A stretch of 64,000 nt of DNA from Gonatopus flavifemur (GCA_018340375.1 JAFFJZ010000007.1:23224001-23288000); one strand, 5' to 3'. Numbered from the stretch's first letter, positions 46,289-59,009 are shown. The notes: a model not told the origin generated them from the letters alone. Translations and numbers: made by a program.

Positions 46289-49200
46289 TGAGAAAATGTT
46301 AATGATTTTTCCCATTTCTACCGTATCAGAAATTGATCTAACTCTACTAGTTCATCATTTCGAACCTTGGTATTTTGCTGCCTAGACCTTGATCCACTTC
46401 AGAGACCTATTTAAATCTGGGAAGGATATTATAACAATTTTCTACTACAATACTTACCTCGCTCCACCTCTTTTTCCATATCCAATATCCTATACCTATC
46501 GTCAATTATAAAATTTATTGACTAGAATATGTTGGAAATCACAATGGTAACTCTCGAAAAAAGAGAAATCGATGAAAATGGTGAATATAAAATATCAGAA
46601 AACTCCTGCTATTCGTGAAGATAAATTTTCTTCTCGTACCTACAAATTGGAAGAATGTTGAAAGTTGAATGAGACGTAGAATTAATAAATAATTTTGTAT
46701 ATTGCGCAGCAGCACCGCAGGTGGTTACATTTGTGGAAGAAAAATAAAACAAATTTCGAATGAATGAAATTGTATTTACCCGTTATGCCTTTACTCGTTA
46801 CCGCACATGAATGAACGTAACATCGATCTTTGTGTCTGGCCATTTTAACGCTGAAACTACTTGTTCTACTCTCTTTCAACGGGCACATTGTTCCTCGACC
46901 CCAATGGATTCTACTCTTCAATGGTGCAGAATTTTCCTTTGCTTTGCTCTTTAAGTTGAGAAGATGTGAAATATTATATGATGAAAAAGCAGAGGCATCT
47001 GATTATCGAATAGATGATGTGCAATAATATGCATACTTGTTGTCATATGTGCAACGAAAATGTATTTGAAAATATCAATCATTAGGGTACTTTATTTCCT
47101 TATTGGAGGAAATTTCAAAAACATTTGAGGTGCTTGAAAACTTTCTTTCATCTGAAAATTGATAAAAATTAATTCGGAATTAAGAATTGAGTAATAAACT
47201 TGATTAAATCGATAAATATATTTTCCTTGTATTTTAGGAATGGATTTTTAAAACGATATTATATTTGAGCAGAGTTCATTGTTTATTTTAGAGAATTTTC
47301 TGCGAGACAACCGCAATTTTTGAATGCCCATGCATGAGATATGTGAATTTATTGCGGAACGTAACGTTCCTTCGCATCAGCTATTAACGTGGGAACGCAC
47401 TGTGTACGCTTGGCACGACATACAATTACTACTCTACCTTGAGAGTATATTGAATCAGAAACGAGGGAGAGTAATTTTTGATTTTAACGTCAACTGCAAT
47501 CGATAAAGAGCGGAAATAATGAAACCTCGTTCGCAATTCAAATATCTTCACTCTTCTAATTTAAATCAATTCCATTCTGCAGTTCTCATCAGTGAACACA
47601 AAGCACATATAAACTTTCATCAGACGTGAATCAAATTTTCAAGCGGATGGACTTTGATGTATCTGAAAACATCATTATCGAAGAACCGGAGGAAACGAAT
47701 ACTCGTGTCTGACCATTAACTCACTCAAACCACTCGTTCTTTCACTTTCAGCCTTCACGATTCGTTCTTTCGACCTCGGTATTGTGCTCTTTCTTTCATG
47801 CCTTCTTTCTTTTTTTTCTTCTTGACTTTTCACTGCTTCCGCCCTCCATTGTTTTGTCAAATACAACTCTTATTCTCACATCATTTGCATTTTTATTGAA
47901 TTTCATAGTGGTTTCGTATATACACATCTCTCGTACGTTTCCATTTCATTTTCGAGCTCTCGCCATTGCGGAGAGCACCTTGGCGAGTAAATTTCACAAC
48001 GCATCCAACTTTTCTTGGTTTCAGTTTATTTCCAAGTTGCGCAATCATATTAAATTGAGTCCGCGAATGTCGAATTCGGAACAGCAAATAAATTGTATAA
48101 AATAATAGTTTTATCTCGTTTGAATGAGATTTGATGGAATGGAAAAAAGGATTATCTACTTTTTCCAGATTCTTTCCATCCCTGCGCGGTTCCGACTATC
48201 TTTCATTCCATTTTTATTCAAATGAAATTGATGATTGATGGAGATGTTTCCTCTTCTACGTGGATCGATCGGCTATTCATCGCGTCCGGGAACATGTTCT
48301 TGCTCATATTATCTTTGCTCACCTGACCGTGTTCGAGTAGTTGGCTTATCGAATTCATACTCTAGTCACTTGATATTCTGACCTCGAGTTAGTGCTATTG
48401 ACGTGAAGGTATGCACATACCTGTAATCGGCTTCGGAAGATCAACTAGTTCCGTGAGTACTTCGTTATGAATTACGTTTACATATACTATAAGAGGGGTG
48501 ATAAATGATTACAAATTGATTTTGATGAATGAGGATTCTTCTCTATGGAATTTTGGTTCCTGCTTTTCGAGTTTGAATTGATTAAACATCAGATTGTTGT
48601 TTATACATTTTCGGATTGCTTTATTTATGTTTTCCGATATCTCTATAATATTATATTTCAAGAATTAATTATTACTAGGTTTAAGAGAAAATTCCGTTTA
48701 ATAATGAAATTTTTTGGTTTTGTCGAAACCGCTTGAATATCATCAAATTTGCCATCATACCTCTTCACGTGTTGATGTTTTTGTAACATCCTCGTTACAC
48801 TTTCACATTCCTTCTTTCCCTTATGTATATATACATATACATATAGATTTCTGCTTCAAAATTATTTCAAACTTAAACTTCCAAATAACTTCCATTCCTC
48901 CAACTCAGTGTTACAAACGTCAGAATTTTAGTCAACACCCAACAAGTAAGTATTTCCAACCAAATCAACAACAAACCCCATTGTTCTGATATCAAAGATC
49001 CGATCTCTTCATAGAAATACTGTGCTAGTCACTGTATTTCAACCTCCTTCCGGGATAACTTGCATATAAATCATATTCTAAAAACACAATAAGATAATGT
49101 GCATAGACACTTTATCTCAGATCTTTCCCTGATGCACTCTAATTTTCACAAAGATACTGTGTTGAGCCACTGAATCTCTAATCTTTTGACCTTTTCTAAT

Positions 49201-49769
49201 CTTTTCTACTCTTTCTAATTCTTCTAAGGAAATAATGTGCATATAGACACTATATCTCAAAATTCACTAATTCTTTTTAACCAGATATCCTAAGTATCAT
49301 GTATCGAAATTTTTGCCCTATTTCTTTGATATCCGGTTAAAATATGTTCTAATCACTATAATTAAAAATTTCCCCTTAATAAATTTTGCCCATCACACAA
49401 AATCTTGAAAATTGATAATCAGTCTAACTTCTTTTCCAAATTCCCTCTTCAGTGACGCGAACTATTTCTAAAATTTTGGAAGATTCAAAAATTTATAAAA
49501 ACCGGGTTGTGAAAAAACAAAGGTCAATAAACGCTCATCGGAACCGGTTGGGAAGTAAATCACTGTGTTCCATAAGAAAAGGAATTCAGAGACAGACCAA
49601 GAAATAGGATCAAACCTTAAACGAATATCGCCAAGCTCTCTAATTAATTCCCCAGGAAGATATTATAATAGTCGACCCAAAAGGATGGCCAAAACCATAT
49701 ATAGAAGACATTCACAAACAACAAAAACGTTCTGAATATAGTGATAGATGTAAGCAGTATGATAAATTA
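46289..49769. other. no gene seen
   Basis: About 3.5 kb without a recognisable element or gene; the longest such stretch. The 107-codon frame at 47782-48105 is hydrophobic low-complexity with no domain. At 49088 and 49231 a phrase AATAATGTGCATA(TA)GACACT repeats loosely. If any host sequence is present, this is the likeliest place. Confidence 0.3.
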
Positions 49770-49847
49770 CACTGAAAAAATTTTTATTTCAAAAATTACT
49801 GTGAAATTTCAGTGATCGAGGGACAAGTGGAAATTTTTCAAAATATT

Positions 49848-50720
49848 CCCATGTGTGTATGGACCAATGGCCCAATGATGGACCAAGCCTGGCACAAGAC
49901 CTGCCGAGACTTGTCTTGAACAATTTATCAAACTTGGCCCAGGTTTGGGGATGATAAGATCAGGACAAGCTTGGGCCAGTGGTTTTGCCAGGCCCGGTCC
50001 GATTCATTTACCAAGCATCAACCAATGTTTCTTTGATCGCAGATATGGATGAAAAAAGTAATTGATTCATATTTCAGTTCATGAGTTTCTCCCTCAGAAT
50101 ACCACACATGAATTATCTTGAAACGATAGAAAAACTGTGACAAGACTGGGACAAGCTTGTATGATCATTGGAAAATTTGCGTTCTTTGACATTTCAATCA
50201 ATTTTGATTCTATTGTTGAATTATGCTCAAACTAAACTAATATGATCTCGCTGAAATACCATAACATAATCCTTATAATGATCTGATCCCGTACGGAGTC
50301 CACCGAGTCACCCGAAAAACTAATGGTTTAAACCATCAGTTTACACTATAGTGTATAGGATGAATTATGGCAAGGAAGATCGGGCCAGTCCTGGCCCGAT
50401 GGTTATTCCCAAGTCTTCAGCCATTGTGAATTCAGAATTCAGTCAATATTTATAAACATTGTGCCACTCATGTGGGCAATATTGGCACAATTGTTCTCAA
50501 CGAATGCTCGATTTTTACACTTGTGCCAAGCTTGTACCAAATGTAGTGACAATTTCAAAAATATTAACAAATGTACCATGACTGACTATCCATTGGGAAC
50601 AACGGGAAAATCATGGAACAATATTGGGCCGATCGTTCTTCACGGAGGTTTGTTTCTGACACATGTGCCAACCTTAGGACAAGCTTGGGTTTTTTTCAGT
50701 CTTGGCAACACCTGCATGGG
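49848..50720. mobile_element. CCCA-ended element with ACAAGCTTGG repeats (873 bp)
   Basis: Left CCCATGTGTGTATGG; right (other strand) CCCATGCAGGTGTTGCC. TT flanks both sides (49846-49847 and 50721-50722). Subterminal motifs ACAAGCTTGG, TTGGCCCAGG and GGCCCGAT recur in both orientations within 250 bp of each end. No transposase. Confidence 0.7.
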
Positions 50721-51420
50721 TTACTGTGCATTCAGTAAAACTTGTAGAAAATATCACTTTCAAGCTGCACAGTGATTTTTTGAACACTGTAAAAAAACTG
50801 GAAATTTACTGTGCACCTGGACTGGAAATTTCCAGTGTTAGTACTAGAATATGGATATTCCAGTACATGTACAGAGATTTTGTTGGTACGATACTGAAAA
50901 TTTACCAAGCATAACTGAAAATTCAGTCCTTGTACTGGAGTTTTCAAGTTTGAGATTGTGTACCGATATTTTGCCATGATTTCGTGAAAACTTTACTGGC
51001 TCGTATTACAATTTCACAGTTCTTGTGCACCAGGAAAAAGTATCCCCTCAATAAAAACTTGGAAAAAATGTCGAATGCAGAAAAGAAAATCTAATCGTTG
51101 GTATACTGGAATTGTACAGGTTTTGAACTGCAATTTTCAGGTCGTGTGATGGAATTTTCCAGTTACTATGTAATTGAATTATACAGTTATGCTGGAATTG
51201 AATCACTGTTGCACCGAAATTTTCCACTCCTATCGGACTTCGTCATTTCTGGCAGGAAAAATTCCAAGTCTTTATATTAAAAACTTCCGGATTCAGATTT
51301 TGAATAATAATTGTAATTGTAGCAAATAGAATTGGTATATGAGGTTTTTCGAAGACCTATTCCTTTATTTATTCTAAATATGAAACATATGTAGTAACCC
51401 AAACTGGCCTTCCAGCGTAT

Positions 51421-51500
51421 CGCGCTATAGCTCAACGGTTAGATCTTAGGTTTCAGTCGGTAGGTAGGAAGAAAAGTGTAAGTTCAAATCCCGTGAAGTA
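51421..51500 (+). other. tRNA-like segment
   Basis: TATAGCTCAACGGTTAGATC (A-box-like; D-stem GCTC/GATC with one mismatch) and AAGTTCAAATCCC (B-box-like) about 45 bp apart. The acceptor and T stems do not pair, so it is not a functional tRNA; a tRNA-derived SINE head or tRNA pseudogene fits better. Confidence 0.4.
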
Positions 51501-51896
51501 GATATGACTTTCTGTCCATCCATATGAATGATCAAGTATGATTGAGAATGAATTTCTCAATCATCTTGAAACACAAGGACCGTGCAAAATCACTTTGTGT
51601 GAGCAATTTTTTTTTAATTTCCATGAATATTTTCAGCATTAATTTTCCAATACATGTCCTGGGAAAGTCCAGTTCGGGTACTGGAAAATGCCAGTACTGA
51701 GACTCAGAAAATTTCCAGTTTTGATGCTGAAATTCCATAACATTTGTACTGAATTTTTGCAGTGCAAATGTGCTAAAATTTTCCGGTACATGTACTGGAA
51801 TTTTCCGGTGAAATTCTTTTACAATGGAAAATTTTCACTGGTCCTTCGATCACTGAAATTTCATAGTAATTTTTGCAACAGCATTCTTTCAGTGTC

Positions 51897-54382
51897 GTCA
51901 TTTAAGCGTTGAAGAATTCAATTTAGGTCAATCCATCGCAAGAGAGAACCAAGCAATTTTGTCAAAGTATTTCGGAGACTCTTATTGAGATTTGTTAAAT
52001 TTATGAATTTTTATTTGTATTTGTAATCCCTATTATAATATTTTTGGAAATATGTTTATATAATATTGACTATACAAATAATTTTTCATAATCATTTATT
52101 TATCCTTACCTTCTGTTTTCCCCAGTTCATTAATTGATTATCAATTAGAACTTGTGAACAAATTTGTCGATGAATTTCAGTTCTGATTTTTGTTAAGGAG
52201 AGGTATTTTTCACGAACTTCCTGGACGTGACACTTTATTGTACTATTTTTCATAGGAGAAATGATCCATTGAACTTAATTCATGACCATTGCGGTTCATA
52301 TTATGTCTTCTATGATCTTCCAAATCCCATGTACAAAATACGGCGAACAATCGTTTGACGAAAACAGGCAGGAAAAAACTATATGAATTTGTATGACTGA
52401 TTTATGTATCCAAGAATCTGTATAGAATTCTCTGTCATAGAAATGGCTGTTTGAAAGAGTCCATTCCTTCACACGGTTCCCGAAGAATCTGTTTCCTCAT
52501 GAATATGTATTCTGATGTTGAAATTCGTCGGTTTGGTCACGGTGAGTTGACAAAATACTACAAAAAAAAACGGGAAGGATGAGTGGAGAGTGGGCAAAAA
52601 GAAATCAATAGATCGAAACTTGTACGTTCAGACCGTAGCCTTTCAAGCCAGCTAATGAAAATTTAATTGTATTAATTGACTTTGTTTTTAGTCACCCATG
52701 GATATCACGTTTCAGGACACAGCTCAAGTGTACACGAATAACCCAGCGGTATAAAGGATTAAGAGATATTCTTAGTTATGAGATACTCTAAATGGATGTA
52801 GGTCAGCGTGAGAATGAATCATCATATTTCAGGAAAACAAGTTTTCCAAAAAATTCTCAATGAACAGTGTTGATGAAGAGATGAATACAGGGATTATTTC
52901 ATAAAGAGGGAATATTTTTTTCGATAAGCCTTATACATATTTTTTACGGGTGAAAAAAAGTGTTGTTTTTCAAAATTCATTCATACAGAGTTTTTGTTTT
53001 GATTCCGTAGAATTTTGAAGGGTATAATTCTTCAAGCAATAAAATAGTAAACATTTACAGTGCAATATTAATCCTTCGATTGATAATTTAATGGAGATTT
53101 AAAATTGAAAAGAAACAATTATATACCACGTTTGCGCAATAAATTATAAGGAGAAAATCTTGTTTCATGAATTCAAATCTATCGAATAAATTCGAAATAC
53201 GTCACTCAACTGTATTCAATTTAACAATAAATGTAAATATGAAATGTAGAAATGATCTGCGTTGCAGCCACTGGAGATATACATTCAAAAATTAATGTAA
53301 ATTTTCTCTGTTTGGTCAAGTAATTCATTCAATATTGTCATTCGTACATATCATATACATCATTTGAAATATCTTCTATTCTTTTTCTGTGTAACACATT
53401 TGCATTCACCTCCTGAGAAGGGAATTGATTCAATCGGTAGTTTAGACACGTGCGAAGTTTTGAATTCGCGATAGTCTCTCAAACTTTTTATGATGTATTC
53501 AGTTGACTTTGTTGGAACTGTAAATTATTTGTTCCATACAATAATCGAGTATAATATCATTATCAGAAAGAAAATAAAAAATGCCGATAAAAGATGATGA
53601 TAAAGAATTCATTATTACCGATAAACTATATTCCTCTGGTTCATGTAAGCCATTGAATGTTCCGTAACTTTCAGGTTTTTACGGTAGCCATTGGAATTCC
53701 ATTTATAACTCGATTTATAAGGTCTGCACCCGCTAGAATGGAGTTTAATTAAATCCCTTATTGGTTTTTGGTTTAATCGGAGAAATAGTAGAAAGGAGAA
53801 AAATAACTCGGATACAAGTTCGAGCTATGATAACGTGAAATTATTTATCTTTAGCTGAATTTATATAATTGATGAGATATTTTGGAATGATCAATTCCCA
53901 CAGGTGATAGGAAAGACAGCGATGATATATTGAATTGTGAAAATACGGAAGGATATGAAAAATCAAACTCATCCACGAACCGATTCGATAATATTTTATA
54001 ATTTTCTTAATGTATCAAAGGACCAATTTAAATCGATTTAAAGATTCTTTTCACTGCAGGTGATTTTGGTAGAATAAAAAATGGTATTGATAATGATAAA
54101 AATTCCTGAAATGTGATTACAAGATTATTTAGTTTTCTATGTTGATAAATAACAAAAATTGTTTCGCGGAAACATGATTCACAAACAAATTTCAAAGTCA
54201 ATAATAATGAATGTATAACTCTGAGATACATATTGATTATGAATTGTGTTAAAAATGTTAGAATAATTTAATTGTAAATCTATATAAAGGACAGTTTCAA
54301 ATAAATTAGGTTACATAAATTTTTTTCAAGTGCTCAAAGAGCACTGAAGGTCATGCAGTCTCAAAAGTTTGATCAAAGGTAT
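51897..54382. other. no gene seen
   Basis: About 2.5 kb of A+T-rich sequence, no recognised feature. Confidence 0.3.
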
Positions 54383-54447
54383 CCCATATAGCACTCGAAG
54401 AATTCTTTTTTAAGAACAAGAATAGAATTCTTTGAGTGCTATATGGG
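54383..54447. mobile_element. 65-bp CCCA-ended micro-element (hairpin)
   Basis: Arms CCCATATAGCACTC(G/A)AAGAATTCT are inverted around a loop of about 15 bp. AT flanks both sides (54381-54382 and 54448-54449). It has the same CCCA end plus 2-bp duplication as the large elements but almost no interior. Confidence 0.75.
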
Positions 54448-54449
54448 AT

Positions 54450-55749
54450 CTTGGACGTATTTTTATATAAAAATTCATTTTATAAACCTTCCTGTTTTTA
54501 GTTTACTAAGAAAAGTAACAAAAATTCTTATATTTTCGAGGGGCATTTTTCTCCGTGTGCGCGCTTCTACTTCCATGCTTCAAAAATTCCCTTTTTACTT
54601 GGGATATCGATTTGTCACTTACAGCATCAATACTTCAAGCCAAAAAGAGAATGTTTTTTTATTGTTTTAAACATCTCAAAGTGGTGTTGGCTCTTCAAAG
54701 CCCGATGTGCTTCGTTGTTGCACTACACAGTCAATTTTTATAATTTTCTTTTTTCCATGTTCAATATTTTTTGTCAACTACTGGAAAAATGATTCAAAAA
54801 TAATTCGTAGATTTTGACCACTTGAAAATATTTTGGAGGACACTTTCAAAATTGCATGAGCTCTAGTGCTATGCGGGTAATTTCTCAAACTAGCAAATTG
54901 TAAAGTCATATTTTCAATGAAAAAAAATCCTCACCACTGAGTCTTGTTTTCAGAAATCATTTACGAAAATCATTTATAATTATACGAATTTCGTGAACCT
55001 CGAACCACTTCGTGAGCTACCACGAAGATAATCGTTGAAATGCGTTGACCCGAAAATTGAAGCAACAACCAAAACAATTCAGTTCGATAACCACTGTATC
55101 TCGTCGATGTTCACGTTACAATTCGTGACTTCGACCCCTTCACCGTCTCCGAAGTGGTAGTTGCGGCACAAGGTACTAGTTTAATAACGGATGAGCCTCT
55201 TCGTTTAACTACCGTTTGATTAGTTGGATCTATCTCTGAAACGGCATGTTATATGAAATTTGGTTAGAGGGAGAGCCAACTCAAATTGTAAATACACCTG
55301 TTGAATTCCTTCAACAGAGGGCATGAATGGAATTATACATTTAAATTTGGCGAAGGAATCCAATTTAATTACGCTCTAGATTCATTCTGAGATCTGTTTG
55401 TAATAACAACGCTTCTCGCATTTTATTTATTTTAATCGTAAGAATTGATCAGATTATTTACTTTCTTTGGTTTATTCATACGCACTTGGAAAATTGGAAT
55501 GAGGATGTTATTTGACTTTTGTGAATTCCTTGTAAAAAGTCTCTTGCTAATTTTTATAATTTCTACAGCATGGAAGGTGTGGATTTATTCAGGTTTTATT
55601 CATTCCACTCATGCACCGTGAAAAATGTTCAGTTTTAATGATTGAAAATTCAGTGGAATTCGATCTTGAATAAAAAACTCTTGTTGAAACAAACAATATT
55701 TCAGTTCAGGCAGCTTAAATTTTGTGTCCGATGTGGTTTTCAGGTACTG
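54450..55749. other. no gene seen
   Basis: A lone CCGTG-type terminus lies at about 54549-54558 (TTTTTCTCCGTG) without an identified partner. Otherwise featureless. Confidence 0.3.
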
Positions 55750-56727
55750 CCCGGGCGGAAAAAATTTCTCATAATTTCTCTTGACTGTTTTTCATAAGTT
55801 TTCATAATTTCTCATGATTTATCCTAAAATATCATAATTTCTTTAGGAATTGGGCCTGTTTTATGAAAAGTATTTCATCATGAGAAGTCATAAGTGAGAA
55901 TAATATTTCTCATAAGTTCTTATGAGATCTCATCATTTTTCTGGAAATTTTCTCATAAATTTCCACACTTTCTCTCATAATTTCTTCAGAAATTCAGACA
56001 TTGTTATAAGGAATCTTTCCTCATATTTTCTCATAAATGGTTCATAAAATTCCGGAATTGTTTTAAATTGTGATTTTCTTATTTTATTATTCTTGCTTTA
56101 AACTCCAATATTTCAAGAAAATCGCTCGGTATGGTGACGCTTTTGATGCAGAGCAAACATATATGCTTTAAGCAGCACATTGCGTTTTATTGGAAGTTGA
56201 AATTTGTTTGTTTCAGGATTTTGTTATAATTCCATCTAGGAATTTTTTTTACTGGTCAAATAAATATAATCAGCTGGAAGTTTTCTAACTCTTGTATCAG
56301 CACTCTTGGGCAACTTTGATTACAATGTGAGGAAATAAAAACGAAAAATATAGTATTTTATGATGAATTTTTATGAAAAATGTTGGTTTCTCGTGCAAAT
56401 TATTTTTGATGCAAACAGATCTAAAACATTATGGGAAATTATGAGATTTTATGATCAAAATTATGAGAAGTTATGACTTTTTATGGGAAAGATTGTTTTT
56501 ATGAAAAATTAAAAAAATTCAAGTATTGTGTGAAAATATGAAATTTTATGTCGAATTTTATGACAAATTATGATTTTCAATGAGGAAATGTTTCTCATAA
56601 TGACAGTCCCAATTCCTAGAGAAATTATGAAAATTTAAGAATTTTTATGGAATTTAATGCAAAATTATGAGATTTATGAGGACATATGAAAAACTATGAA
56701 AAAGTATGAGAAACTTTTTCGCCAGGC
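55750..56727. mobile_element. element with TCTCATAATTT subterminal repeats (about 980 bp)
   Basis: Left CCCGGGCGGAAAAAATTTC; right (other strand) GCCTGGCGAAAAAGTTTC; both continue TCATA. Dense repeats of TTTCTCATAATTTCTCA on the left and the inverted TTATGAGAAATTATGA on the right. No clear duplication. Architecture as in the CCCT/CCCA group. Confidence 0.65.
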
Positions 56728-57786
56728 AACTGAAGCGTTTTGTGAGTGTGGTATTGAAATATCACGATTGCTGAGAAGTAAATTACCGTTATTTAGATGA
56801 GAAGTTTCGAAACATATAATGGAGTAGAATGAAGTGGATGAAATAGAGCGTGTGTATATCTAGAAATCATTGATGTTATCAAAAAATTACATAATTTGCA
56901 TTCATACTAATTTCTATTTTCGTTGTAAAAATTGAGGAAATCCAGTTGTGTGTTATACACTTGTATTAATTTATCATGATTTTGTGATTTTCCGTGTACA
57001 GGTAAATATTTCTGAATGAGGTAATATGGTGAATTCTGAACGTGGATAATGTAATCCAGCGATGGCACGCGATGGTGTAATGACGCATGATGATTCAGTC
57101 GCTGTATCACGAGAGTTAGGAGAATACTCGAATGCAGCCACCCAGGCACATGATACATTTTCCTCTGCTCATTTGGTGTTTCCAAACCTCATTATTCGCA
57201 CGCCTCATCGACCCTTTATATACAATTCTTTTCACTTTGTTAAGTAATTATACTTGTGTATTTACATAAAAGATTAAACCTGAGCGATTTTCCGAATTTC
57301 TCTCAGGTTCAAATCTATAGAAAAAATGTTTGCTCCATAGTCAAGTATTAGGAGAATACAGCAAAAATAAAACCTCAGGGAATAAATTATTATTAGAATG
57401 TATCATTAGGTATCGGAAGGTGTATCTTATTCAATTGAAGTGAGGAAGTATTGATATTTAATTATTATATGTTGAGAAGCCACTACACGGAAAAATTTTA
57501 AAACGAACTATTATTATCTCGCACATGAACCATTCATGTGCCAACGAAATTTTGTTTTCTCACAGGAATGATTGTTGTGTTCACAGTAATCAGTCACAGT
57601 AATCAAAACGTACTTCCTTTTCTCATTGTCCTTATGGAATAGTGGATTCATTGTACAGTTGAGGGAATCAATCATCCTACCTGAATTATTTATTGAACAA
57701 AAATTTAATTGAAAAAAAAAACATCACAGGGTTAAGAAGATACGCTAGATTACTGTTTTGGAATCAATGCCATGGTTTAAAAAATC
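56728..57786. other. no gene seen
   Basis: Contains a lone TA-flanked CACGGAAAAATTTT terminus at 57486 whose partner is not found. Confidence 0.3.
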
Positions 57787-58231
57787 TATTGAGTCCCATT
57801 AATGAATGAGATTGAATATCAACTTTGCAACGATATATAACCATTCACACTCATTCAAACCCGTTGAAATTCATTGGAACCGATTGCATTAGTGCACGCA
57901 GAAAAATCATTTACTTGAGTATGAACCTACTAGACATTCCTTTGTATCCAGTAAGTTTTTACTTGATTCAAGTAAATTTTCACTTGATTCAAGTAAATTT
58001 TATTTGAAATTTATTTAGATGAGATAAATTTTCTATTTGATTCAACTAAAACTCTAGTAGGTTCATATTTAAATAGAAATCTAGTTGATTCAAACAAAAT
58101 ATAGTAAATCCAAATAAATCCAAGTATAAAATTTTCTCGCTGTGAGATTCAATGAGAATTTGATAGGTTTGAATGGTCATTTGCCATTGCAAAGTTTGCA
58201 TTAAATCTCATTAATCAATGGGATTGAATAG
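57787..58231. mobile_element. inverted-repeat element interrupted by a MITE
   Basis: Left arm (57787-57890) and right arm (58145-58231) match inverted: CTATTGAGTCCCATTAATGA and (other strand) CTATTCAATCCCATTGATTA, both continuing ATGAGATT, CAACTTTGCAA and CCATTCA. Motifs ATTGAATCTCATT and CATTCAAAC recur. The centre is the MITE at 57895-58144. Confidence 0.6.
57895..58144. mobile_element. CACGC/CACAG-ended MITE (250 bp)
   Basis: Left CACGCAGAAAAATCATTTAC; right (other strand) CACAGCGAGAAAATTTTATA. Subterminal TTGATTCAAGTAAA and GAACCTACTAG / CTAGTAGGTTC are inverted inside. Flanks TG/AG. Confidence 0.55.
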
Positions 58232-58367
58232 ATATCGCTTATCAGAGTGAGGTAATTATAGAGGTGGGGGTGGATATATGGGCCCCCACTTGGTTTCCTT
58301 ATAATAACTTTTTTTATTTTCAGTGTAAAAATTGGAAATACATCAAAATACTTGTCCGAACTATCTA

Positions 58368-58633
58368 CACTGAAAGAACAGATATCTTGAAAAATACCAT
58401 AATTTATAGATTTTCAGCGCTGGTCTGACCCGAGTCGGAATATTTACTTGCATGAATCTCTAAAAGTACCATAATTTCTTGGACTTTTTGAAATAAGTAT
58501 GGTACCTTCCGTATGAAAGTCCAAGACATTATGGTACTTTTAGAGGTTTTTTCAGGTAAATATTTAGACTCGGTTAGACCAGCGCAGAAAATCCATAAAT
58601 TATGGTACTTTTTAAGATACCTTTTTCTCCGTG
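58368..58633. mobile_element. TA MITE with ACCATAATTTAT arms (266 bp)
   Basis: Left CACTGAAAGAACAGATATC; right (other strand) CACGGAGAAAAAGGTATC; both continue TTGAAAAATACCATAATT / TTAAAAAGTACCATAATT. TA at 58366-58367 and 58634-58635. Arms of about 115 bp. Confidence 0.85.
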
Positions 58634-58635
58634 TA

Positions 58636-59009
58636 CACTGAGAAAAGAGGCATTTGAAAGTTCAGTAAACAGTACTATATTTGTTCGATGAATCTGAATA
58701 TTACTGAACTTTCAGCGATCTTTCATGAAACTTCAAGAAACATTACTGAAATTTTCTCCAACCGTTATCATATAATACAATATTTATGCCCGAATTCGCG
58801 AGATGTCATTCAATTCCTAAACGCTTAGGAATCGGATGACATGTCGCGAAGTTGGGCATTAATATTGTATTATATAATAACGGTTGAAGAAAATTTCAGT
58901 AATGTTTCTTGAAGTTTCATGAAAGATCGCTGAAAGTTCAGTAATATTCAGATTCATCGAACACATAGAGTACTGTTTACTGAACTTCCGAATGCCTCTT
59001 TTCTCAGCG
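58636..59009. mobile_element. 374-bp near-perfect hairpin TA MITE
   Basis: Left CACTGAGAAAAGAGGCATT; right (other strand) CGCTGAGAAAAGAGGCATT. The two halves are almost perfect reverse complements over about 180 bp each, meeting at CTAAACGCTTAG. TA at 58634-58635 (shared with the preceding MITE) and 59010-59011. Confidence 0.9.

Larger units (their letters stand above)
49770..51894. mobile_element. CACTGAAA-ended element with ~75-bp TIRs (2125 bp)
   Basis: Left CACTGAAAAAATTTTTATTT; right (other strand) CACTGAAAGAATGCTGTTGC; then both share AAAAATTACT, TGAAATTTCAGTGATCGA and AGTG-AAATTTT. Left flank TA (49768-49769), right flank TC. The right half (50780-51830) repeats ACTGGAAATTTCCAGT-type palindromes. 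Hosts the CCCA element 49848-50720. Confidence 0.75.

Noticed and set aside
47782..48105. 107-codon plus-strand frame
   Set aside because: Phe/Leu/Ser-rich translation of a pyrimidine-rich stretch, with no domain and no supporting context.
51421..51500. Functional tRNA gene
   Set aside because: A and B boxes are present, but the acceptor and T stems do not pair and no anticodon stem forms cleanly.
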